The notes under the pieces: model-generated
The model's input: the letters and a program-made list of their open reading frames with translations, nothing else
Told to the model about the DNA's origin: nothing
Database searches by the model: none
DNA from: Pseudoscleropodium purum
Lineage: Eukaryota > Streptophyta > Bryopsida > Hypnales > Brachytheciaceae
Length of the DNA: 64,000 bases
Direction: 5' to 3'
Assembly: GCA_963969395.1 (NCBI GenBank)
Contig: OZ017798.1
Span: forward strand, 10,532,173-10,596,172
Program-made: the position numbers and the translations under genes
Shown: one piece after another, positions 14,501 to 26,000 of the stretch
Layout of the letters: each line of letters starts with the position of its first letter
Numbering within the stretch: position 1 is the first letter of the stretch

Positions 14501-14657
14501 TCTGGAGTTCATGGCTGTGTGCAAGAAAGCGATTCGTATGCATGCGCGACTTATAGGAGAAGAAGATCAAGAATTCCATTCGCAGCTTGTGATTGGGTTC
14601 CAATCTCTCACAGCAGAGCTCTCACACTTCATTCCTGCCATTTTGTCAGAGTTGTGA
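2584..14657 (+). CDS. SPK1: SPIKE1-type DOCK-family Rho-of-plants guanine nucleotide exchange factor
   Basis: Activates ROP GTPases at the plasma membrane/ER to control actin and cell shape (family knowledge). Coding exons: 2584-2667, 2918-3080, 3255-3418, 3589-3701, 3939-3997, 4109-4206, 4335-4472, 4879-5193, 5411-5698, 5964-6131, 6248-6439, 6539-6582, 6898-6970, 7114-7272, 7556-7663, 7945-7982, 8086-8230, 8337-8463, 8677-8870, 9262-9392, 9706-9781, 10006-10116, 10373-10555, 10821-10958, 11234-11449, 11586-11933, 12138-12470, 12710-12898, 13120-13336, 13444-14204, 14403-14657. They sum to 5628 nt, 1875 aa plus stop; every junction is GT..AG and phases agree throughout. Arabidopsis SPK1 is about 1830 aa. 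The N-terminus (RFRRFP ... EPWPHL ... FEGPDTD) fixes the start. The C2-like DHR1 lies near residues 475-660; the catalytic DHR2 spans about 1400-1875 (YYRVGFYG, FLFDTPFTKNG, GEEDQEFH). Exons 12 (44 nt) and 16 (38 nt) are microexons. All key blocks are intact, so the gene is probably functional. Confidence 0.95.
14205..14402 (+). other. SPIKE1 intron 30, in frame and stop-free
   Basis: This last intron is 198 nt, exactly 66 codons, and has no stop in the coding frame. If retained it would add 66 mostly hydrophobic residues between GSVAVQ and VNSGVLG in DHR2 without breaking the frame. It has a good donor (gtaagt) and acceptor (cttgcag), so removal is expected to be the normal case. Confidence 0.7.
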
Positions 14658-15300
14658 CGCCTGGAATGCTGTAAAGTGGAGTGTTAGCGAAGGAAGAGTT
14701 CCAACTTCGGTAGTTTTCTTGAACTGGCTGCTATCTTAGACTCGTCACAGGGCACACAGGTTAGGGAGTTTATGACATGTAAGTCATATGTTCAACTCCT
14801 TGGTGGTTTGAGAAGGTGATCTTGTCACTTTAATGCAGGTCGTTCGAACTAGTTTATAGTTTACAGAATTAATGGAGATCAGCCCAGCCTTAAATCTTCA
14901 CCGTTTTTGACATAGTTGGATAGAGCAGGGTCCTGCTCTGACAAGTTTCTAACAATGTGTTATTGGTCCCTCATTGAATAGTACATGCCCGATCCATGGC
15001 CAAAGGTACAACTGCCTTCGATAATCCCTGTACTGCTGGAAGTTCTGGCTCCCAACCAATGGATTGGAACCCTCAGCAATCTTTGTTAAAAGACAGATGA
15101 TCAGGGTTGGTGATTTTAATTAGTGGACATTGCAATTCGTTTTGTACCCATTTTTGTATCAATATAGAGGCAATTCTTTTGGTCTTCTGCCAATTTTAAG
15201 CCAGGTTTGATGCAGTGAAATCTGCCTCCTACAGGTGCTCATGTCTTTTGAGGTGTTTCCAATATAATTGAAATCTGTCACTAAAAATTGTCTTTACACA
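14658..15300 (+). other. SPIKE1 3' UTR and downstream flank
   Basis: Intermediate-GC sequence directly after the SPIKE1 stop, grading into AT-rich DNA after about 15250. It probably holds the 3' UTR. I see no canonical AATAAA that would fix the poly(A) site. Confidence 0.5.
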
Positions 15301-18300
15301 TGGTGCAATGTGGTGCAATGTGGATGTAAAGTAATGGTGAAATATGGTTATAAAGTGATAGAGCCTTGGGTAAAGGTTTTGAGTTATTTTGATGGCACTT
15401 TAATCTTGTAATCCTTAAACTATTTTTTGTGGCCTCTTAACCTTGAAGTGTTACAACATCCAATTTCATATTATTGCTTGGATGAAAGTCACTTAATTTG
15501 TGGAGATACTTTTTCAAATTATTGTCCTATCTAATGGTTGGATTTGGTGTTACTACAATTCATTTTTAAAAAAAAATTACAAATGTGGAAGTGTGTCAAG
15601 CCAAAAATTGCATTGACTTTGGTTCAAAACTGGATTTGCATAAATGAGGTCACAAATTTAAAGAATATAAAAATTTCAAGAAATCACCATTTCAAGAGAA
15701 CTTCATTTCAAATTCATTCCAACAAGTTTCACTCAAAAAATGGGAATATTTAGCTTGTAATTGAATTTTGAAGAAATTTTGAAATTTCCCTATCAAGATT
15801 TATAGAAAAATATTGGTGATAGCATTCATGACTCTAACTATACAAATGGATTCTAAAACTCCAAATCGACAACTTTTATTTGTATATCAATTCCAAAATA
15901 TTTTTCCGAATATTAATTTGTAACAATTTTTCTCAAATCATCAATTTTGGAGAAGGATATGGACATTTGGGATTAAAATTCAAGCTGATCCTTTTTATTG
16001 CTATCATTTTTAGCATATTTATTAATATAAAAGAATTGAAAGTAAAACCATTCAATCTCTTGTCCCTCAAATTGACAACACATCATATTTCTAAATTTGA
16101 AACATCAAAATTAATACAATATCTTATTTAAATATCAGAAAACTATCTTTTTTTTGAATATTTTAATTTATTAAATTGAAAATTTGAATTTTCTTATAGA
16201 TTTTCAAATTCAGAATAATTTGAAGACTTTATAATTTCAAAAACTTCAAATTTAATTGTCATTGATAGGAGTATGAAGATTAATGACAATTGTCAATGGT
16301 ACTATTAAGAAAAGGTGAAGAAAATTTATATTAAATGCAACTAAGTTAGAAATAAGTTATCAAAACACATTGGAAGCAACATCTATTACTAAATAAATAT
16401 AATTATAAATACACAAAGAAGAAACTTGAGTTACTGTGTATAATTGATTTTTTGAACTAGCCTTGTAGGATGCCTAAATAAGGACACATACAAAAGATAT
16501 GATCAATGAATGAAGTTGGGAAGGAATTTAACCTCTAAAGTCCCAAGGCTATTTCTCCTTAAGAAATCATTTAAAATTGTCATTTTCTATGCAAACAACA
16601 AAAAAGTTAAAGAATTGGTTTTTTTGCATATCCAAATGTAGAATCTTGCACTAGATTAGTATGAGAATGTTTGATAGAAATTTTGATAGTATTGATCACA
16701 AGATGTAAGCATTTAAAGTGAAGAAAACCAGTGTTTTTGTTCCTAAAGTCCTAGCCTAACTACAAAAAAATAGTGAAATTAGGTTGCCCCACACTAATTT
16801 CTCAACAATCCACACTAAATAAATATTCACTACTATTGTACAATCATGCATTCAATCCAAAACTATGTGTATGATATAAATTAGTGCATTAGTTTAAGGT
16901 CCGGTTCATAGAGTTGCATGTGCCTCCATGTGTACAAGCATTTATCCATGAGGTAAGTTATCTGATGCAAGGCAACCTAATTGGGAAGGCAACTAAATTT
17001 CATTATTTTGTGTAGATTTTAACGCTTTGAATCCTCTTAATTAAATTTTTTGTACTACAAATTGTGAATTTGAATTTATTTATCTTGAATAATTGAATTG
17101 AGGGTTTGGAAAAAAAAATCCCCCCACCATTATATAATTTTCATTCTTTAAAAAATGATTAAATCTAAGTAAATAAGAAATAGAAGGAAAAATTAAATTG
17201 TTGATATCTCTAAGATAGAATTGAAACACACTAATCTCCAATAGTGAGATTGTTCTAAAAAGCAAACTAAACCATTTGCAACTTTTTTTTCTAAAAAGAA
17301 TTCTTTAAATTGGGTTCATAAGTAGATTCAATACATTATTTTTCTCAAAAATTTGTTAAGATTGCCCGCAAAACAAGAAGCTTCATAACTTTCACATCAC
17401 TTATCCAAATGGAATGAATAAAGTCTTTTCAAATAGAAAAAAATATAATCTATATTAAAAAAATTTAAACTAAAAATTAAAATTTTTTGTATTGGTTCTT
17501 GCTACCCATCTTTGCTTATTTTGGGCCTATAGTGGCATAACTTTTGCTCTTGGGCACAAATTGAAATATAAATTATATTCCTAGAAAGATCATTTTTCCT
17601 ATTTTGAAAAGAAATTCTAAAATTTGGTCAAAAATTTAGACCATAGGTCTTTGAGGGGACTCTTGGGCCTTGGGAAATCAAAGGAATAGGTCAAGAGTAT
17701 TGTACATTTAAGGGAATGGAACAATGGAATGAAAATTCTCATCCAATTTATTTTATTAATTTTTAGTATGTTTGCAAAAATTGGTATATAAAAGTAGGAA
17801 TTTTCTCATTGAAGTATTTTTAAAATTTCTACAAGAGAAGATGTTTTTTCCATAGATCGTACATGTTTTAATATATTTGGTAACCTCTAGTTCCTTTTTT
17901 AAATACAAATTTCAATCAAAAAGATTGTCTTTTTTGAATGTGAACTAAAGTGTCCACCTCCAAAAAAAAAATGCATTTATAGTCTTTATTGTGATACTTA
18001 AATGCTTGATTACATTTCAAATTTTCTACTACAAACCAAAGGAATCACAAAGTATCATAGATAGCATAAAAATATATTGGTAACTAAATTGATAAGTTGA
18101 TTTGTTATTGACATGTAGCTAGCAAAATTCAATCAATATAATGAACACTTTAAACACGTCAACACATCATACCTAACTACTTTATCCATGCATCTTCAAA
18201 GTCTATGGACTATTGGAAAACAAGTCATTGCATTTTAATTTGTGCTTCCAAGTCTCAAGAATTTAAAGGCATTGTAAATGATTTAATATTGTTTGAGATA

Positions 18301-19523
18301 AAAACTCTCTCACAAAGTTGTGCTAGTTGGAATTGTAAGTACAATGGGCTACAATTTCGTTATATGAGCATATCTTTTGTCACAATCCATATCCAGTAGA
18401 ACAAATCCAATATGGATTGAAATGATAAATATGTGTTAATTTTGAGTTAGTTTCAACACAATTTGTGTTAGGATTCATATAGATTCAAGACAAAAATATT
18501 TCATCTGAAGATGGATTTGAATTCGTGATTGGAAGAATAAGATGTTCAAATTTGGTGCATTCTCAAGCATGCAAGTGCAATATGAATTACACAATCAAAA
18601 CTTTCAAGTTGTAATTTTAACTTCTAAAGTTCTTTTATATTTAGAAGCCCCAAAATGCTTTAAAATAATCATTCCTATAGAAAGGTCATTATCTTCATCA
18701 ATATTTATATTTTAATAAACCATAGGATTCTATTTTTAATTTTTTCAAGTACATAAATCCAAAATTTTAGAGTAAATATCTCCAATGATTGCAAGTTCAA
18801 TGTACCTAAATTTCAAAATGTAGGCTATTCTGGTCCTTCAAAAAGGTGAAGTTTGGTCTTTCAACAATTTCATTGAAAATATATGTATAAAAGTTTTACC
18901 ACAAAAATTTCATATTCATCTTTAAAAAAATTATAAAGTGGAAGGTAGTTGTGAATGAAAGAAAAAGCTTATCTACTAATAACTTTTACAAGAAATTGTT
19001 AATTGATGTTCTAGTAAACAACTTATATACTTTTTTTTTTTATTTGAAAAATTTCAAAATTGAGAGATGACTTCATGTGTGCTTTCTACCTTCATTGTCT
19101 ACAAAACAAAACTCTTCATAATTTTCATGTTATTATTTGGAATTGAATGGTTCAAATGTTTTTTGTCGTGTAAATAAAGATCATAACACACAACAGATCA
19201 AGTGCCATAACTAACACCAAATATGCAATCAAAAACTAAACAAGAATGCATAACAAACACACAAAGTCAAGTAGCTCTCACTCCACAAAGGAAGAATTGA
19301 AGAGTGTAAACTTAAGAGAAAAAGTGAAGCTTTTACTAAATGATAATCCATCATCTCCAAGCAAAGCAAAACACACAACTCTCTCCAAAAATGCTCATAA
19401 AATTTGACTTGACAACAATATCAAATCAAGGAGCTCTCTCCACCTAAACATTCAAACCCTAAGGTGGATGAACTATAACATTTGGATGAAACCCATCTAA
19501 GACTAAGAACTCTTATAGGAGTC
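15301..19523. other. AT-rich intergenic DNA with decayed repeats
   Basis: Very AT-rich and stop-dense on both strands; no coding exon is recognisable. Near 16620-16760 it carries a reverse-oriented copy of a dispersed repeat (phrase GCATATCCAAATGTAGAATC, then a CAAGATGTAAGCATTTAAAG block) that recurs on the plus strand at 37800, 47190 and 62866. Confidence 0.6.
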
Positions 19524-19531
19524 CATCTAAT

Positions 19532-20435
19532 TAGGGTTGATAGGATGGTCGGACGTCCGAGACGTCCGGACGCGGACGCTGTGTCCGTTGACATTTGCAG
19601 TCCTGGCGGACGCAACATCCGCCTGTCCCCCCGTCCGCCCTGTCTGCTTCGACCGCCCTGTTTCCCCCGACCGCCCTACCCAAACTGCCCCGCGGTCACT
19701 CTCTTAATCCTTAAACAATTAAATATTAAATGAAGTGCAATGGTTCACGATTTGTTATAAAAAAAAAAAATTTAAATGTTTCCTCAGAATTAAAGGGAAA
19801 AGAAACCATTTTCATGAGTTATATTAATTTTTTGGGAAATGTAACCCTACTAACTCAAAGTAGACATGTTATATACTTATATCAAAAAAATTTAAACTTC
19901 TAAATTTGTAATGCAAAAGGCTACTAAGAAACTAAAAACTAAAATAAATATATTTTTAAATGCATTCATTGAACACTTAATTTCATATTATTTCAAGTTT
20001 AAAAACTGTGAATTTTAACCCTAAAGGTCCTTGATTCTGTATTTTTGTTCTCTCTAAAAATGCTCCAAAACTGCCATTTTTTTGTACAAGTACCAAAATT
20101 TTGAAAAATATCATTTTTTGTTAGATGTGACGGTATGATCTTGTACTAATATAGTTTGAGAGTATGTGGAAAAAATTTCAGAAATTTCCACCATGTAGAT
20201 TGCAAGATATTAGCGTTTAAACTTTGAAGTGACAAAAATCCTTTTTTTGACCTTGCGAAAAAATGGGCAACTGTGCTTCAAAAGGTTAGATCATTATGAA
20301 GAAATGTTCGCCCCACCCGTCCGCCTTCCGACGGCGGGAGGGACGCTGCATCCGCTGGCGTCCGTGAGGACGGACGTCCGGACGTCCAGGTTACAGACGC
20401 TATTATGGGGCGGACGTACTGATTTGTCAACCCTG
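19532..20435. mobile_element. Non-autonomous hAT element (904 bp) with intact target duplication
   Basis: Both ends are readable: TAGGGTTGA at 19532 and TCAACCCTG ending at 20435. They are flanked by a perfect 8-bp duplication CATCTAAT at 19524-19531 and 20436-20443. An 8-bp duplication with YAGGG termini is the hAT signature. Inside each end is a GC-rich subterminal block full of GTCCG/CGGAC words (19545-19695 and 20305-20430); the centre is AT-rich with no coding capacity. The left-type end matches the reverse complement of 50110-50302 over about 200 bp, and the right-type end matches the reverse complement of 40302-40445, so it looks like a deletion derivative of the family at 40302-50302. 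Confidence 0.9.
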
Positions 20436-20443
20436 CATCTAAT

Positions 20444-22870
20444 ACAACAATCTGATGTAGAATTGCCCCAATGTCACTTCATGTGACATTTTGAATAGTT
20501 AGCAATCTATACAATCATCCCAAAAGAATTAATCTTTTTTATAATATACTTTTTGCTATACATTTTGACATTGAAATTTAAAAAATATTTTCTAATTTTT
20601 GCAATATTTATCAAAATGACAAGAAACAAAGCTTCATACATAGATTATGAGAAGGAGCATCCATCCTAATAATTCATGCCAAAATTCCAAATTATAAAGT
20701 CAATAGGTTATGCCCAATTTCCCCCCAAACCCAAAGTCAACTCTTGGGACTTTTATTTGGTTAAACCATTTGTTTATAAAAAAATTGATCCCTTCATGAA
20801 AAAATGAAAGTTTAAAAATTGGGAATTAACTCCAAAGCCATAATCGAGCATTGGTATAAAAATTCTTGGATTGTCAACAAAGAAGATAGGACATAATAAC
20901 TAAGTTGCATTTAAAATCTTTAAGTTTTTGAAAATTGCTCTTACAAAAGAGTTAAAACATCTTGGTCACATAACCATGCTTGTGCAATTTCCTTGCATCC
21001 ACAAGAATCTATTCTCAAGACTTAAAGAACAATTAAGTGCATTGTCTAGTATAGTTTTGTTGCCGAGTGTAGTTTTATTGCATACAAGTTACAAACTTAT
21101 TGCTAGACTTCAATTTTAGGAGCGAGGCCAAAATTGGATTGATGGAGAGCTCTCATACTCCCCCTAATTAAGATCTTGACTCCATTGGAGTTCCTACGAC
21201 ATCTATCTATAAAATTCTTCTTCAAGTGCCTTGATATATGCATAATACCTATCTTATACCTCCATGGACCATACTATACAAGCGATTATGACACACAGGT
21301 ATATTTTGCTTTCTTCAATGTATCTACAATGTACATTTGAAGAGGTGGTCGCTTTTGGTGACTACTATGTTTCCACTTCAAAAATTCGTAACTAATTCCA
21401 CGAAAGGCCAAAAAGTATGAAACGACTTGGATTAGATGCCAATTCCATTTTTCTTGCTATAAAAATTTACTGAAAATTGTTTCAAAGAGTTTAGCTTCCT
21501 CGGAAAGGCAATCAAGTTCCTAAATGGTCGCTTTAAGACATAGAATGATTCTTTGTCATGCATTGGATACTTAGTACCTGAGACATCCTTGTGGTGTCCT
21601 TTTAGGATTAACACAGACATGAAGTGTCCGATGGATGACAAAGAATTCTTCTATATAGGATAGAAGTGCAACTATTCATCCTCAAAGTCTTGTTGTGAAA
21701 AGGGAACATCTTCTATAGTAGTTTGACTTTCAATGAATACTTTTCCATTCTCTTTTTTTTAAGTGATTGATTCCCACAATATTATAAAATGATGATTTCA
21801 GTAGAGACCAGCCCGTCTTTCTAGGGTTAAAACACCAAATGACACCCATATTTTTGTACCCTGACATAACGATTACAGACGTAGAGTATGAGTTTTTTTG
21901 TTTTTTTTCTAAAATAATATTTGCAGAACTAGTCAAGTCCAAAGTACTGGTTTGTCTTACTCTACGCCGGATAACAGAACACTTCCAGCTCCCAGGGAAA
22001 GAATATTTAGCTGTTGGTCTATGAAACCCGGTCACGGATTCTAAAAAAAAAGCAGTCCTTTGATCTAACAAGCCTAACCCAAAACCTGACTCACCTGCAA
22101 AGGTGATGATTGAACAGAAAATTTGAACGGTGCACAATTAAATTAGATCACACAGATGAGTAGATTAGGCTCATCCGCCCATCGAAAATTCTAATCAAAA
22201 ACCAAGATTCCTCCATGACATCTTCCACACACCTAGATTTCTGTGTTCAAGTCTAGTGCCTTCCCTCAAAAAAATGCAGCATCTACCAACTAGGTTGGTA
22301 GCCTATGTGAGGGTCAGATTTGGTGTACAGTAACTACTTCTTTCTCAAAAGTGCTACATGTCATCTTGTGATTGGTTCAAAGTGACATGAACTTTTTGTA
22401 AGGTGACTTGGAAATGAAATCTGAGCATTTCCAATGTCATAGTCACGTACAATTCTCATCTACATTATTCTTTTCCAAGTATATGCACTCAACTCAACTC
22501 CACTTATTGATGCACTCAAAGATCTCATTTTGGGATATTCTTTGGATATGTCTTTAGGTGTTCCTAGGTGGATAACTCTGACTTGTGATATTTTGAAAAA
22601 CAAAAAGGAGAGAGAGAGACCTATCAGTCAGTTGTCTCCATGACAGATTGGAAAAGATTATTGAACATGTGCATCACCCTATTTGTTCCAAAATTATGGG
22701 TTACAATGGGTGGTGCATGGGAAACAGGCTGCAGGTTATAATTCTAGGGTTTTCAGTGAATTTAAAAAAAAAAATTGGGGCACAAATAAGTGGATTTCAG
22801 TTGCTGTCATACTGCACTGACGTCGAGATTCAATCAGGAATTCAGGAATAATAATAATAATAATAATAAC
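20444..22870. other. AT-rich intergenic DNA, no gene recognised
   Basis: Stop-dense on both strands. Some text near 21120-21660 is less AT-rich and may be a decayed transposon, but no conserved motif supports a family. The stretch up to about 23018 would include the ndhN 3' UTR, read on the minus strand. Confidence 0.5.
22848..22869. repeat. (AAT)n microsatellite
   Basis: About seven AAT units just beyond the ndhN stop codon. Confidence 0.9.
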
Positions 22871-23018
22871 ACAGTAAAAGTAAAGAAACCTAACTTAACT
22901 GAATATGCGCTCCAGAAACGATCTTAAGAAGTTCATGGAATGGACCAGTCCTGGAGCTTACTGGAGAGACACAAATGGTACAATGATTTTTCGACAAATC
23001 AGGATGACGCATCGGCTG

Positions 23019-26000
23019 TCACTTCTCCACAGAAGCAGGGATCCCTGCCACGTCCTTCAGGGGCTTCCATTTGTATTTTCGCCTGGGAGAATAATTTCAT
23101 CAAAATCAGAGAAAGACAGACAGACACAGAGAGACGGAATTATTATTATTATTATTATTATTCAAGTAATAATAATACGAAAATTTCAAACCAAATACCT
23201 CACTAAATATCAGGAATCAGACCGACTGCTTGATAATTATTCTAAGTTAGAGAGAAAGCCAATCCTGAATAAAGTAGCCACTGAATAACTGAGCAACGAC
23301 CCTGCTGACATAGAAAGCACCACGACAGAAAGATACGTGTAGCTGCACTGAGAAATATCTATCACTCCTCGTGTACAGGGCCCTACACTGACGTCTCACC
23401 AGATTTTTCTCACTAGAATCAAGGAATGCACCTTTTGTTACCAACCAGACTCACCTTCCCCCAACAATTCAGGTATCTTAGACACAAAAATCTCAGTTGC
23501 AAACACACCCATCATGGAGGTGCAATCAGCTGGGGGAGTACCTTAACTTAACGTACTTGTAACGCACCCCAAAACCAACAGTGAACCTAAAATTGACACT
23601 ATGTACCGTAAACATACGTTCAGTGCCTGAAAATGTACATTAGGAATATAGATAAACACAAAGGAGGTGAGATTAAACACATACATTACAGAGGTACTAT
23701 ACTATACTGTACTGGAAGCGTACTATAAGAGTAGTCAAATCCTCAGTAGACACGTATATCCAAAACCAATAATGAATCTCTGTTTGACACAACATAGACA
23801 TTCAAGGTCTTGAATGTATGTATGTATGTAGTGAGGAATGCATACCCAAAAATGTAGACATTGAATCTGAAACCAACACTGTGTATGATTCGGGGGTATG
23901 CTTACCTGACTAAGAGCACCCTTGCTACGCCACCCATGAGTATGGGAGAGTGGAACTAATTAATGTACGTTACTACCCCAAACAGACTTGTCGATTACCA
24001 ACGTTGTGATTACTAGTATTAAGGTGGGTACTCCCCAAACCGCCACTTTTTGCTATTGAGCCTATTTGCTATTCTTAGGCTGGTCAGATTTTCATATGTT
24101 CTTGTTGGCAAGTGAACGGAGGTTCCAACGCACAAGTGAACGTGGTATTTGGATACTGTATGCAAAAGTTATTAAGGAGCAGAATTTGGTTCTAAGAGCA
24201 TTTCTTCCACATAGGTACAGAACTGACTTTGAAAATGAACACACAATGTAGATGGCAGTTTAAAGTCAGTGACACATTTGGGTGCACCTACCTTCTACTT
24301 ATTTCATAGATCATAAACCAGTGACATACAACTGTCTAAAAAGGCATCTGAAGAGAAGTAAGTTATAATGTAATTTACCAGGTGCCGCATTCAGCAATGA
24401 CCTTCACGTTGGGTCGAATGGCTGGGAGAAGTGCAAGGTACTGCAGCTCTGACTTAGATAGCACCTGCAGACAGACACCATGGCCACTTTTTATGGAAAA
24501 ATTCCAACTACCAGGGATCTCACAAAAAATTATGCACAAGTATGATAAGGTGGAGTTTGAAAAGTGTATAAAGTTCTATACAACCTACTCTAATTCCAAA
24601 TATTACTACTTCAATGTCACTCTTTATATGCAATAATATTAGTCACAATGTTGTAAACTCCATATCATCATCAACAATTTGGGTGTCTAGATTATGTAAT
24701 TCAAGAGGTTTGTGTGTATTCTATATTATTTTCTTAACATATGAACAACTAAGTTAGATTGATACTTACCTTTGCTTCCATAACCCAAAGAACTAGGCCT
24801 TTAGAATTCTTAGGCAATAGAGATAGCCGGTAATCAACCTCTGGTGGATGATACCATCGCACAATAGCTTGCTTTCCAAGATGGGGCTACAAAATCCAAG
24901 TACATTTGTTACTCCTAAGTGCCTAATATGTCCAAAATGATTGCATCCATATCAATAGGAGTTGAAAGAAATTATTTAGAAAGCATCAAAGAAGGTAACA
25001 AATTATACTAAAACAAAGAAGAAACCATGTCCTACATTCTTAAATATGAAGAAGTTACTATAACTAGTTATGAACTTTTGAAATGACCTTCCTATTTTGA
25101 GTTTAGACAATATGGATTTAGAGGGTTAATTTGCCATTACAATACTTGCAACCAATCTCAACCTCTTTAATTCTATTGCCTCCCTCCAAAACAAATGGTG
25201 TACATAAAACCCTAACCCTCTAAGAACCTCTAGAATGTTTCCATAGTTTGAAGGCTCTAGCAAGTCTAATTTAAGCCTTAAAATTCTTAGGTAGAAGAGA
25301 TAGCCAGTCATTTGTTCACAAATCTTAAAAATGAAAAGAAAATGAAAAAGAAGAAGTCATATGAATGAAACAATGTAATAGAGAGAATAAAATTCTAAAG
25401 AGGAAGCCACATGGATGGACTAGTCTCATAAAGAGAACAAAATTCTAGAAAGGAAGCCACATGGATGAACTAGTTTCATATAGAAAGTCATATGGATGGA
25501 ATTGTCACAGAGAGGGAATAGACTATTCTACAGAGGAAGCCACATGGATGGACTAGTCTTATGGAGAATAGATTTGCAGAGAGCAGCCTTCTTCTTTCAT
25601 TTTTATCTAATTTTTCACTGCTGTGGCTCCAAAAACTGAGTTGAGGCTATCAATTCTGGGAATTTTGCAAAACATTCTTGTTACTCAAGCAGCTACAATT
25701 GAGTGATTGAATCTCTCACAACAAATTCCCAACAAAATTGCAATAACAGCTTCCTAAACCATCCCGTTTTCCTCCTTGCATTTTCTGTAGGTTTTGTGGA
25801 AGCTTACAGAGAGTTTTGGTGGATGCTTCCAGAGAGTTCTCGTGAATGCATCTAGAAAGCTTTGGAGGATGCTTTTAGAGAGTTCTGGTGGATGCTTGTA
25901 GAGAGATTTGTTGGATTCTTATCGAGAGTTCGGGTAGACACTTACAGAGATTTTTAGTTAATGCTTGATAGAGTTTTTGTGGTGGATGCTTACAGGTCGG

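Noticed and set aside
21120..21660. Possible Copia-like retrotransposon remnant
   Set aside because: Somewhat less AT-rich text, but I could not find a protease, integrase or reverse transcriptase motif or LTR pair.
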